64,000 nucleotides of DNA, from positions 6,646,290 through 6,710,289 of the forward strand of contig OX442429.1 of the NCBI GenBank assembly GCA_949361645.1, read 5' to 3'. The notes beneath the pieces were generated by a model, which saw only the letters and a list, made by a program, of their open reading frames with translations, had not been told where the DNA came from and made no database searches. The stretch's first letter is position 1, and every line of letters begins with the position of its first letter. The position numbers were made by a program, and so were the translations under genes. The DNA is from Spongilla lacustris (Eukaryota > Porifera > Demospongiae > Spongillida > Spongillidae). Shown piece by piece: positions 45,300 to 57,378 of the stretch.

Positions 45300-48200
45300 G
45301 GTCTGAGGCCGGCAGAACCCCAGAAACTAAAGCAATGCATGTCTGCATTTTTGGCCCATGATCAGGATGACAGGAAAAGAGCTATGCATTTTTTGTAGCA
45401 TGCCGCACTGAAATCCTCGGAACAGAAGCACTTCGCGTCCCTGACAGCATTTGTTGCTGGCATGTCTGATGGTAAGACCTTCTCATCCCCCTTGCAAGTA
45501 GATCCTTCACTGAATTAACCCCTGTCTTTTGCCAGGGCTGCATTAATAACATAGTACTCTGCCCGAAAGTCACGGATGTTTGCGCTCGTAGAAATGTGGG
45601 AAACAAAGTTCAATAAAGTAATATTGAAATGTACTTGCGTCATCCCATAGCAACCACCCCGACAACGTAATGCCCGTTGGAATTTGCAGCTGTTCAAGGT
45701 ACCAACAAGTAAAAAAAACTTGTTTATAGCAGAACATACGCCATTGACCTTTGCTCTTTGCACTGTAGCAATCACGTGCTTGGTGTACATTTCTGCTTTA
45801 TGCCCTGGGACTCGAAAGCGGACCGCTTGAAACTGATATGTCGCAGCAGGTGCAGTATATTCGCCAAACGGCGCAAAAAAGGCCAAAAAGCCGACTTGCC
45901 AGGTAAAGTTAAGTCCTTAACGAACCCTTCTCGTCTTGTCTGAAATCGAGAACGATAATTCTGGGGAAGTTGTGTGTCACCAAACAATGGCACTTTTACG
46001 CGCGTATATTCATGCCGTGTACGAGTATCACATGTACGAGGGGAACGAAACAACTGCTTTCTGTTTTTTGGTGGTGGTATGTGAGGTGCTTGACTATGCA
46101 CAGTTGTCTTTGAACAACCTTGTCATGCATGGTGTTGTATCGGGAGAACAGGGAATTGACCTTTGCATGTATAGATTCGGTACTCTCCAAGTAGACCAAA
46201 CCCGACATGCATTCTGTTGGCCCATTGCCGGTAATGTATGGTCTTCCCAGGAGGTGTATTTTGATTGGAGGAAATGCTTTCCTGAAACTTTCCCTAAAGC
46301 TGGGTGTGGCAGTAGCTATTGTAAGCAAATTTAAAAAAACTCATTGAACTGATGTATTTTACCTACTGAGTTGACTGGCATTGTATTCATTGATGTAGCT
46401 ACCATCATACAGTTCATGGCAATGGCCAAATTGTGCCAGTATATTTCTGAACATGGTTGCAGTGGCCGTCACATCACTTAGGATGGATGGAATTTCTCTC
46501 TGCATTTTGCTCCGTGTTATAGAAACAGCAGCCTTAATGAGCAAGCCTTCTGTCCACTATGCCAGCTTCCTTTATCTGAGCCATTTTCCCGTCTCTACTA
46601 AGAATGGAGCTTGCCTCCTTACGTAGAAGTGCAGAAGGTTCACCACCAACAATGACATTCCTAATTTTGTATGCATTTCTTGGCAACGCACATTGAGTGT
46701 CTCTGCACACACAGTTGTGGCTGGTGAATTGGGCATGTGCCTCAATGTCATTGGCTATTGCACTTAACTCTGCCTCCTGTAGGGACTTTGACTATGCACT
46801 CATCAGGGGGACTGTTGGAGACCACACCATATATACTTCATTTCTTGTAGGTGAACTGGTGCATTATGACCTCCCTGCCACAGTGGACCAAGATATCAAG
46901 TAATATTATTGAATCAGAAGCTGGCCTGAAGAAAGCCAGATGACCCTGTTTATATTTATCTTGCAGGGTTTGCAAGCGCATTCAGGGTGTGTGGTGCTAC
47001 TGGTGGCCTGGGATGACCAGGATCGGTTACAGTAGCTGGTGCAATGACCTGAATATGTTTGATCAGGGTGCTTGGCCAGACAAATGGACTAAATTCTCCC
47101 CCCCCCCCCCCCCCCCCTTTGCTGCATGGTTTTTTGACAAATGTGATTTAATATTTCAACATGCATAATAATATATTTGAACCTTATTTCTTACTATGCA
47201 TCCTTCAGCTTTGTGAGCATACCACTGAAAAGGGACAATGGGCTTTTTAGGGACATCTATAGTCATCTTGCAGGGTTTGCAAACGCATTCAGGGTTCGTT
47301 TACATTTATTGCAAGTGCTTGCTGCAGACTTCCAGCAAGTACCTTGCACTTGTAAGCTGTGTGCGTACATTTACCACGATGATTTATCACCCGCCTTCCG
47401 CAAATCCTGCCGGCAGTGGATAATTATTCATAAATATGCAGCAGCTACTGTACGCGTAAAATTATCGTTCTCACATTGCCAATCAGATAGACTTGTGGAC
47501 TTAACTCTTCTCTTTACTATTTAGTATGTCTGACCTTTTGGTTTTGCGCGCCTTGCCCGCTGTATGTCAAACTTTGGTAGTAGGTTTCTAAATGGTGCGC
47601 ACATAACTATCAAAACGAGCATGCGTATTGCCATCTTGCGTTAGAAAACTGGTGCGCAAATATATGCTCTGTTAGGAAAGTGATAGATTATGTGGGTGCT
47701 ACCTTTAGATATGACAAGAGAGTTGTATTGAGCAAGAAACTGTTTTCGAAACGTATATCACAAAACGGTAGCGATAATGAGCTCATTAAACATTGCTTAG
47801 AATGAGCGATACCGTATATTCTTTTTAGGACCTTAGTTTCCAATCCGAAACATCCGTGAAGTAAAGCGGCACACAATTATATATATGAGGATTAATTAAT
47901 GGATCTGATGTTGCTAGAAGTAGTTTTAGCATATCATATTCATAACTAGTCATTTGGCTCAACGCTAAATTCAGTGGTTCTGAATCGCGGGGTAGCGAGT
48001 TCGAATCCTGCAAACTGAAAGATTGCTGATTTTTCACCCGAGGAGTTTGGTAAAATATGGTAGGCACTGCGGAATTTTTTCAAAAATGCTCAAACGATTA
48101 TAATATTATTATCGTTAGAAAGAGCAAAAAAAGCTGTGTTTTTCAGTATTTCATGCGTCATCGTACCATTTTTAGCACCGGAGATATGTAGCGCCAAAGT

Positions 48201-49300
48201 GACAACTTTTTTAGTACAGCGGTCAATGCGTAATCGTAATAAAAACTGTGACGGTTGAGGAACAATAAAGCACAACCTTGCTATTCCGTAAGATGTTAAT
48301 TCCAAACATTGCATATAAGTAGTTCTGACTTTGTTAAGACTTTTAGATGGTGTTTAACTAAAATTCATCACATGTATATTTTCAAATTGGGAACAAAATA
48401 CTGGCTAGCATGCATACACTTGATCACAATATCATTTAGCATTGAAGAATATTATTTTCATTGGCCACAAACACTAAATCACCAATTAAATAGTCCACGA
48501 GCATGTTAATGACCATGCATCAAATTGTTATTCTTCAGATTCCGGCATCCATCATTCAATATTTTTGGTAACTTCCTTTATGAGTTATCTGCCCATCGTA
48601 TAGTACGTTGGTGAAATTTACATGCACCTTGCAGAGAAGTTAAATTAGTAAATACTCTGGAAATGAAGGTTTGCTGCTCCTGTGGAATTGTCATGCATAG
48701 TACTGATATATATTTTGCAAGATGTATAGTCATCTTATGAGGCTATATAAGCCGCATGCAACTATAACTTTAAGATTCTAACATTCACAGCTACACTTGA
48801 AAACCATAGTAGAACGTATTTTAATGGTGGTATACTATGTATAAAGGCCCTCATCTGGCTGACTATTGTTTGCAGTATCAGCTACGTTTCTATAACGCCC
48901 AAAAGTTATTAAATTTGGGTGTGTCCGAGCATCATGTGAGGACAGCTGGTACGTTCGTATCGAGTGGTATATTGGTGTCTTGAAACGTTACAAAGATGAC
49001 TCAGGGTCAAGACAAAATGTTGTGAGTTAGTAGTGTTCAGCTTTACTAAAGAAAGAAAACGGCAGGAGTTCAAAGTACGCTCCATCATAAATAATGTTGG
49101 GACAAATCAATGTACGGTGCTCGTACGTACGCTTGCACTGTTCAGCTTGTTTTCACGCACAAATCGTATATAAAATACATGCCTTCATCCTTAAATACTT
49201 GCCTAACAGTCCAGCGACGATAGTAGATAGATTTCAAGTTCATAGCGTCTATGACAACGGGAGCGTCTCTCTAGGTAACCAACTCGTTCGCTCACGGTAG
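45300..49300. other. Four kb without a recognised gene
   Basis: Several ORFs of 60-130 codons show no motif I can name. There is a poly(C) run at 47097-47117. A short direct repeat (TGCAGGGTTTGCAA.CGCATTCAGGGT) occurs at about 46963 and 47270. A tRNA-like B box (GTTCGAATCC) lies at 48000-48009. Confidence 0.5.
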
Positions 49301-49307
49301 GTTACGG

Positions 49308-49507
49308 TTAACAGCTTACCTGGACTTACCCTGAATTCCTTACGTCCCGTCTCCCCTGGGATCACAATGTACCCCTGGGGGTTGGCGGAAGTGCCCAGGG
49401 CGGTCCCGGCCCGCCCCCAAGGTATGGAGGCAGGTCCCCCGCCCTTCCCCCCTCGGGGAGGGGGTTGGGCTTGGGGGGACACTGGCGGCAACTGCCAGTT
49501 CCGGCCC
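49308..49507. repeat. Split direct repeat, copy 1 (200 bp)
   Basis: TTAACAGCTTACCTGGACTT ... CCAGTTCCGGCCC, near-identical to 49807-50006 with an offset of exactly 499 bp. Confidence 0.95.
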
Positions 49508-49806
49508 TTGACACTGATCACGTCAGAAAGATAGCATAAGCCATCCCCTGACGGAGCAAGACTGAACTACCTATACTACTAAGAGGGTGGGTGGGTGGGA
49601 GAGACTATCCTCTCGGCACCCAGCTGCAGCCCTCCACCCTCTCGTCCGCCAACCTAAGCTGATAAGGACTTGCCTGCCTAGCAACCAGTGTATATGTAGA
49701 CCTGACCCGCTGCCGTGCGCGCCACGTAGCGCCCGCCCCCAGCCACGCCCCGCCCTCTGCAAGTCGGTCGCTGTTAACCCGGTCTAAACGTGCGTTTAAA
49801 CCGTAT

Positions 49807-50006
49807 TTAACAGCTTACCTGGACTTACCCTGAATTCCTTACGTCCCGTCTCCCCTGGGATCACAATGTACCCCTGGGGGTTGGCGGAAGTGCCCAGGGC
49901 GGTCCCGGCCCGCCCCCAAGGTATGGAGGCAGGTCCCCCGCCCTTCCCCCCTCGGGGAGGGGGTTGGGCTTGGGGAGACACTGGCGGCAACTACCAGTTC
50001 CGGCCC
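49807..50006. repeat. Split direct repeat, copy 2 (200 bp)
   Basis: Same sequence as 49308-49507 with about two substitutions (GGGGAGACAC for GGGGGGACAC, CTACCAG for CTGCCAG). Confidence 0.95.
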
Positions 50007-50141
50007 AAAAGGAGAGGGACCTCTCCTAGCCCAAGCACAACCCGCAGCCCCACTCCACCCCCGTCCGCGACTCTCCCTCGCACGAATCCACATGACTGAT
50101 GGTACATGTCCGGCTATTATAATACACTGTGAATCCAAACC

Positions 50142-50384
50142 CTACGAAGCTAACAATGTGGAGTAACCCGCCAACTGCTCGGACGGGATCCGAACATACA
50201 TCTGGTACACCACACTCTCCCATCTACCAAGTGTCTTGATGAATAGTACTGCGTCGCCCAGGCCCTTCTTGGCCGCCGTTGTTGCCGCTCCTATCCTTAA
50301 GCTGTGGCTGCAGTGCTTACTCTGATCGATACCCGCCCTTGACAGGCCCTTCCTCAGTGACTCTACAAGGCACCGCCTCGTCAA
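50142..50384 (-). pseudogene. Tyrosine recombinase C-terminal catalytic fragment
   Basis: An 80-residue open segment with HSLRIGAATTAAKKG, LGRW and the nucleophile region YQMYVRIP. The upstream catalytic Arg/Lys part lies beyond stops and frameshifts. Part of the DIRS/Ngaro-type remnant. Confidence 0.75.
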
Positions 50385-51910
50385 ATATCGCGCCCGCCCT
50401 GGTAGCGAAACAACGGGCCCTCGCTAACCCTCTTTAGTCGAAGGTATAGTCGAGACGCGCTGCCACTTGGACAGAGACTCGTACCCGTTCTCCCTACCAA
50501 ACGGGTCGGTCTTCGACTGCATTATATGCAATTGAACAGATGTTGGACTACTGGCGACGTCCTCGTACCGCCACGTCACTCACGTACGCTAAGGTGCACC
50601 CCTGGATAGTAACCAGCCTCTGACGGCACTGTCATCTCCCGCCTAGCTCTCAGAAAGGTGAAAAACCCAATGCGACACGCCGCCCACAACATTTTGGTAT
50701 CGACCTCACATCCCCGCCTATACTGTCCTCAACGCTGCAAGCAACTCTGGTGTAATAAATAGGAAGACGCTGTCTCTCTTCCCCGCCTTGTTCCGCCTCA
50801 GCCCTCTCCACCCCTTTCGGTACCTTCTAGAAGGGTTGGCAGCCCCGCCTTTAACTAATCACTGATAGGTAACTTGCGATGCTTCCACCCTATCGACACC
50901 AAATGCGATACGAACCTACACAAGTCCCGCTCCGAGGATGGTCGCGGAGTCCGGTTCGCTAGGCGACAGAACTCGTAAAAAAAAATAAAAAAATAAAAAA
51001 ACGCCGCACACCGATATACACTACGTTTGCTGAACTGGCTATATCTAGCTTTGTCAATGTAGACGTCAGCGCAGCGGTTCCGCTCATTGAGGTCCAATCT
51101 GCAGCTGGATCCAGCTGCAGTAACACCTGTAACCGGCGATCGGCGCTGGGGCCTGACGTGCTGTGAGAACCTGTCGGATAGGCGAAAGGCTGCCTGCCAC
51201 GTTACTCACTCCCGCAATGTGCTCGGCCCTCTTAGGACAAACACCTCATCAAGTACCTAACCAGTTAATTCATCCTTGCTCAGTAGTGCCGGATAGTACT
51301 ATGGCTACCACCGCCGCATTGTCGCACTGACACCGCACCACCTTACCTCGATCGCCACGAACTGCCCCAACTGGTAAGCGCCACCACTATTGGGAATAAT
51401 TCCTTCGCTGTGATAGGCACCCTGGACCAACTCGCCGGCCATTGGCACGTGACACATTCTCCCCTCGAGGCAAAAACGCCACATGCCACCCCACGCACCC
51501 GACGCGTCAGACCGACCCAGACGTCACCTCAAACACTGTTCAATATTGAAATGCCCTTCCACTCCTCGAGGAACGTCGCCCACCAGACCAAGTCGGCCCT
51601 GAACAATTTATTGATGGCGGTGCAGTTCGCCCGCAACTGACACCGGATTTATCATCGTGCGCAAGAATGTACGCCCTGACCGGATCACCCGACAAGCATG
51701 CTGTAACTGGCCAACTGGCGATTGGAGCTCCCTCTTTGCGCACGCTATCCGAGCCTGCCACCCCGTAAATAGCCTCCTTCAACCGCTCCAACTTCGTCTG
51801 AGGTAGGATGTCTACCTCGATACCTAAGACCGTAAGACGTCGACGGCTGGCACACCTTCTTCCTCGCAATCGGCCCCCCAATTACTCACGCAATGCCAAC
51901 GACAATGAGA

Positions 51911-52161
51911 CGCCATTTTTACAGTGCTTTTCAAAGCCTTGATCAGTGTAAAAAGGGCCTAATTAAGGAGATTGCAGCTATAATGAAAGACGTTTTTCGC
52001 AGACCGCACTCTTCGCTACTACAGACTAGCTCTAATGATTCATAGCGACAGAATTACAGCTAATATTGACCTGCATGTGGACGACATTGCCTCTGAGATA
52101 TTAATATACATGTATATTTAATTTGTACGTGCGTTTCTATGAATAACTTCCACATGCAGGG
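51911..52161. repeat. 251-bp direct repeat, left copy
   Basis: CGCCATTTTTACAGTGC ... CTTCCACATGCAGGG. It differs from the copy at 53390-53640 by one base noticed (CGCAGACC versus CGCGGACC). Confidence 0.97.
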
Positions 52162-52479
52162 CCCACTACTGTTCTACGTGTGTCAAAAAGGGTATAATTA
52201 GAACATTGCCCTTATGTACCGGAATAATGGCGTCAATAAGCTCATTATCTCAATACACAGTTCGGAGTCATTTTTTAACAACCAGAACACAAATTAGTTA
52301 TAACACAGGGCCTATTCATGTGTACATATCACTTCTACACAGAACCATACCTAAGACAATAACTGGTATAATTGTTTACGCTGATGGGGAAGTAATTTTT
52401 AATAAGCTCACGCGCAATCAATGCGGATACTCCCCTTCTTTGTTATCGTTGTTCTCGTGAACCAAAGTTTTTGGATGGA

Positions 52480-53176
52480 TTCTGCAAAACGGTACATTCA
52501 GTTGGAACCTTGTACTGTATGTTCAGGTAGGTTTCAGACTGGCTCTAATAAAATCTTCATAGTTTAACGATCCCGAAAAGTATGAATATTCCATGACTTT
52601 AATAATGGAAGCCTATGGAGTTTTATCAGGGTTAGCTCGAAAAAATATTCCCGGCTCTGTCCATGGATGGCCATTATCACACCATTGTTTCAAATTCGCA
52701 GCTGAACTGAATTTGAGCTTTGGACTATTAAATAGACGTTTTTTAAAGGACGACGTGCAGATCCACCCACAAATGTTTTGCAAGAATTGCTATGATGCGA
52801 TGCAACGTACACTGCGTAATGAATCAACAGTACCAGTAACCATCGTACTAAATTCCTGAGAAGCCCACTTACCCGGCTGTGAGTGCAAGGTAAGGATGCC
52901 GATATCTGCTCATACCAAAAAAATAAACCAGTAATAAACATCTGTGTTCATATCTAGGTGTAACCCATTAAGTGTAAACACAACAAAAATTGCTTTCAGT
53001 GGAACATATGGAATGTGTTGCACCATGCATACGATGATAACATAATAAAGGAGGCACAACTAGCTACACCTCTGCACTGGAGAAGTTGAAATGTTTCATC
53101 TGCCATGCTTCCACTGATAGGCCAGTTCAGCTACCTTGCCAGGTTGTTGTATGTACAGACTGCCTGGCACAAAGGT
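52480..53176 (+). pseudogene. RAG1 N-terminal-like zinc-binding region plus degenerate RING finger
   Basis: In order on plus: EPCTVCSG (C-x2-C) near 52510-52532, followed by a GTAGGT donor; then an open frame 52593-52859 with RRFLKDDVQIHPQMFCKNCYDAM, echoing the RAG1 IHP-x2-FC-x2-C-x3-M motif (given here only as short pieces: DVQIHPQMFCKNCYDAM); then EAHLPGCECK directly after an in-frame TGA where RAG1 proteins have Trp before x-P/A-H; then CFICHASTDRPVQLPC and VVVCTDC at 53090-53170, a RING-like C-x2-C...C-x4-C-x2-C with the expected His replaced by Val. No core (transposase-like DDE) region is seen. RAG1-N-like sequences are known in invertebrate mobile elements. The stop and the lost His suggest decay. 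Confidence 0.62.
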
Positions 53177-53389
53177 AGTATGTTGCCACACTGTACTGAC
53201 TGTGGAATGTGTGCCTAGCTCCTGCAGGACATCCTTTTGCACTGTGGTTGCTGCAATGGTGATATCAGGGCAGCACAACATTGGAGTGTAGTGCCAGCTA
53301 AGGAAGGTGTGCTTACTCCACTTCAGGGTATCGCTGGTTTATGACCACACTCCATCTTGTGGTCATTTTATAAATATCATGGGTGTCAC

Positions 53390-53640
53390 CGCCATTTTTA
53401 CAGTGCTTTTCAAAGCCTTGATCAGTGTAAAAAGGGCCTAATTAAGGAGATTGCAGCTATAATGAAAGACGTTTTTCGCGGACCGCACTCTTCGCTACTA
53501 CAGACTAGCTCTAATGATTCATAGCGACAGAATTACAGCTAATATTGACCTGCATGTGGACGACATTGCCTCTGAGATATTAATATACATGTATATTTAA
53601 TTTGTACGTGCGTTTCTATGAATAACTTCCACATGCAGGG
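53390..53640. repeat. 251-bp direct repeat, right copy
   Basis: Near-perfect copy of 51911-52161. Together they bracket 1228 bp holding the RAG1-N-like sequence. Flanks show no target-site duplication. Confidence 0.97.
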
Positions 53641-54990
53641 AGGTGCGAAGGATTATTTAATTGCTGACATACGATAACTGAAATCTGCCCCCCCCCCCCC
53701 CCCCCCCACTTTATAATACCCTCCGCGGGCCCTGGCTACTAGCCTGTGATATAGTGCATGGCAGAGGTGGGGGTGATGCAGAGGTTAGTGCCAGCGCCAG
53801 GTTAACCGGGGCGCAGCTGGCGCAAAAGCGCCAGGCCCACCGACGATAGGGGCCCATTAATCCACCAATATGTACACGCCCACAATGGATGAATTTAGGT
53901 ACAACCATAGATTATTTAGACTCTATGGTACAACAGTAAAGCAGCGTGCTCATGCGCGTGTGTTAAAGGCGATCGAATCGGCCCAACGGAACACCCATAT
54001 AAAAATGGACCACCTAGCTCGCCACAGTATGGTGCGCATTTTATTGACAGCTTCCACTACAGTTGCTGAGTTGCACCAGCTGCACAACGGAGCTTTTCAG
54101 AATTGAAGCTTTATATAAAGATTTTTCTGAATCCATCAATTACGGAAGATACTTAAGATATTCTTGAAGTTTTATAGCTTTGATTTGATCGAAATGAAAC
54201 TGCAGCATTCTTGGACTGGTGGATCGGGGGAAGCAAGTACTTAGCATGTTACTTAGTACGCAATGCACAGGGGAAAAACGCGTCGAATCAGGCCGTTTTG
54301 ATTTTATAATGGATGATTTAAAATCCTCTGTAAAATCACTGTGTGATTGAACATTAAAATTCATTTGTATGTGATATCACGTAATGATTCCAAAATGACT
54401 CCACGCGTTTTTTTTCCTGTGATTACTATGCTATTTTTTTTTTACTTTAAAAGTGCAAAACTGGCAAAGCGGCCGGGGCTCCGCCCCAGACCCCGATGGC
54501 CCATATCCGGACATCCGTGTTTGTATCCAGGTATCCTTGCCTGTCGCTCCACCCCCACCCTCGCCCCGAAATCCTGGATCCGTCCCTGCAATGCAGTACT
54601 AAAATTTATCAGTTGATTCGTTGAAGCTAGAACTAGAAAAATCGCTGTTCATGCATAAGATAATTCTTTTGCATGTGTATCTTCATTAAAATGATTACAT
54701 GCATCTGCCGGTGGCGGTGGATGTGCGCGTTGTGTACGAAACAAACCAGCCGGCTACGCGTGGTGGAAACCGCGAATGGTATCGGAAGGAGTTATGTTCA
54801 AACCTGGAAAATGCACCCTCGAGCGAGGATGGAGGGGCAGCCAAGACCCTTTTTGCCTAGGGCCGCCAAACATCTAACGCTGCCCCCCCCCCCCCCCCCC
54901 CCCCCGCTTGCATTTATACGAGGGCTGCAGGGGCCCACAAGATTTACCCTGAGCCAGGCCCATTAAACGGTTAATCCGGCACTGGTTAGT
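53641..54990. other. Mobile-element termini and poly(C) tracts, no gene
   Basis: C runs at about 53687-53707 and 54883-54905. A hAT-like end lies at about 53788 (AGTGCCAGCGCCAGGTTAACC), an end CCTGGATCCGTCCCTGC near 54580 typical of hAT right termini, and an inverted CGGTTAATCCGGCACTG at 54968-54984 matching 45206. ORFs show no motif. Confidence 0.55.
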
Positions 54991-57300
54991 GCTGGTATCA
55001 CTTGGGCTGGCTCAAATATGGCTCTTCCCAACAATGGTCAAAGTGATCCTTCATGTAACATTGATCAATTAAAGCTATACACCTTCTGCATGTGAAATTA
55101 TAAGGTCTGAAACCCTTCAAGCCAACACCTATTTTAGGTAACTTTGGGTTGGCCCAATTGATAGATAATAGCCAAGCATTAAAAAATAAAAATGTTAACT
55201 GGCTAAAAAGGTCACACACACATACATGTACACCTGACCTTCACATTTGTGTTACAGCAGTCAAACTCAGTTGAACACATTTTGTTTGTTTTACAGACCT
55301 TACTCTGACAGTAAGAACTATGGTAGGATGTTTCGTACATGTTATTTTGATGAGAATAGGATACATGATTATTTTTTAATACAATTTTTTCTTACAAAAA
55401 TGTCTCCTTGTGTCTTATATTAACAATGTCCATCAGCTGCATAGCTCCCTCACCGTGACATGATTCACAAACCATTTTGTTGTTTCTAAGCACATGCAGG
55501 TATACTGTGTTCTACTAATTCAATGTAACACTGTTAACTTCTGACTAGCTGTTAATGACTTTGTGAATAATTCATGCAATACAAGAATAGGGCCACCAAA
55601 TTGTGACAGATTTAATATAAATGCACCACCTATGGCTTGGAATAGGTTTCATGATTGGTATATGGAATACAATTGCACTTGCTGAAAGCTGCTATATCTG
55701 TCTGTTCCTGTGCACATGCAATATATAGGAACGATGAATGGAGCCTGAATGTGTATCACTCTCCTTAAAAAAAGATTAGAAAAAGAATTGAAAATGTATT
55801 TGACATAAAAATAGAAAATGGAAAATGCCATAACATTTGTACAACTCATCAGAGAATGCACATAAAATGTTTGTATAGGAACTACTTCCACATGGCTAAC
55901 TATTAATAACAAATGGGTTGTCTAATAGCTCCTGTGCAGATGGTCTTTGGGATGGGTCCCTGAGAGAGAATAAGAGAGAATAACACCATCAGAACTGAAG
56001 TTCCCTAAAGTCATATTTTGATTATTCAAACTGAAAATGTGCATTATACAAGAAACGTACATAACATAAGGTACCACAAGCAAGCCCCCCCCCCCCCCCC
56101 CCCCCCCTAAGCCCCCACGAAAAGAAATAGCTCATGTTTATACCAGCATATCTTTATCAACAATGCTACTGCATGCTGTTCTTCAAAAACAGATAAATGG
56201 AAGCACTAACTGTTACAGAGATATGCTTCTTTAAACAAGAGCCTTTTTGGGGTGGTGTGGGCAAAGGGGGGGGGGGGGGTTGCTTATCCACCATTGATGA
56301 ATTTGTTTATTGGTATTAATTAGGCACCAACTTTTATGCTGGGTTGTTATATCTCAGGAACTCTCATGCACTTGGCTGTTACATGCATCTCACAGTTTTG
56401 GCAGTATCGTATTCCACCCACATTAATTCCAAGTGTTTTTGGGTGTGTCTTCCTAGTAACCAAAAGAACTGAGGAATAAAAACAGCAGTCAAAAGGTATC
56501 CCAACTGAGTGTGTGAGAGTCCCAGAGATATGACCATCCAAATATCCTATTAGCATCTAGCAGCATAACAGTTCAGTGAAAGTTAGATGATGCTATTTTT
56601 TCGATACTACAAAGCTCATGACTAATTTAATAACCATGTAATGCAATCACTATGCAAACGTTACATTTTACATGTACTTTTTTGACCACTGCTGTCAAGT
56701 ATATTGATGAAGTTTAGTTTCTTAAACCCTTCCGTGGGGTGATAAACCTGCCAAGTGGCATCGGATCTGATAGGTTAGGCAGGGAATACTGCTACAACTT
56801 TAATAAGTGTACAAAATGATGTGTTTTCCTTCCATGTACACCACTGTACTAGTCTCGTACCCAGGCCCTTATTTTCACAGTAGCAGATGTAATCCGTCAG
56901 CTGCTGTGAAAATATGGGTCTGGGAAAAAGACTATCACAACTGGTGGAGACTGCATGCAATTTAAAGAATGCAATTTAAAGAATGCATCAATAAAAAGTT
57001 TGCACATTGACAATTGTGCAAACTTATAATAGATGCATTACTTTACATTGATTGATTGCAACATAAAATATTATGTTACACTATGTTCCTATTTCGTTAT
57101 GTTATTACTTTGAATGCAGTTTTGGGTTTTGAACATAAGTAAGCTCGTGTTTGTTCTGAAAAGGCGGTAGAACACCAGTGCGTGTAGTTTTTATATATAA
57201 CATTTACCTACAATGTATCCAACTAATGTAACGCATTACAATTCATAACGTAGCACGATTTTAGTGTGATATTTTGTGCTAACTTTGTTGTATTGCATAC
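54990..57300. other. Parent-like copy of the duplicated noncoding block
   Basis: From 55040 onward it parallels 21100-22260. It contains C runs near 56086-56107 and a G run near 56267, and a hairpin at 56853-56927 (CGTACCCAGGCCC...TTTTCACAG / CTGTGAAAATATGGGTCTGGG). No exon of the adjacent kinase was recognised. Confidence 0.6.
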
Positions 57301-57378
57301 TGCACATGTAAACCATGGTGAGGATGACTATATACATAGAAATGGATGGACTCTGAATTCAAATATCACTCAACTCAC

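Larger units (their letters stand above)
49308..51885 (-). mobile_element. DIRS/Ngaro-type tyrosine-recombinase retroelement remnant
   Basis: On the minus strand, in order, there is an RT/RNase H region (LTVLGIEVDILPQTKLERLKEA near 51820-51750, then RADLVWWATFLEEW and later RCQCDNAAVVAIV, with internal stops), then a tyrosine-recombinase end at 50384-50142 (HSLRIGAATTAAKKG, LGRWESVVYQMYVR with conserved H-x-x-R, W and Tyr), then two 200-bp direct repeats. Loss of the 5' part and in-frame stops show it is inactive. The block is much more GC-rich than its neighbours. DIRS order is supported by RT and YR together; Ngaro/PAT-like is suggested by split direct repeats. Confidence 0.7.

Noticed and set aside
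45936..46334. 132-codon plus-strand ORF and 110-codon minus ORF
   Set aside because: No recognisable motif, no splice-supported partners and ordinary length for chance in this composition.
47950..48025. Possible tRNA (A-box-like TGGCTCAACG and perfect B box GTTCGAATCC)
   Set aside because: Anticodon and T stems do not pair well enough; at most a tRNA-derived SINE fragment.
51911..53640. LTR retrotransposon flanked by 251-bp LTRs
   Set aside because: No RT or integrase sequence between the repeats, no target duplication and no clear primer-binding site; the interior is RAG1-N-like.
45206..54984. One giant 9.8-kb hAT-type element
   Set aside because: Flanking 8-bp sequences differ (ACTACAGT versus GTTAGTGC) and other hAT-like ends lie inside, so independent insertions are more likely.
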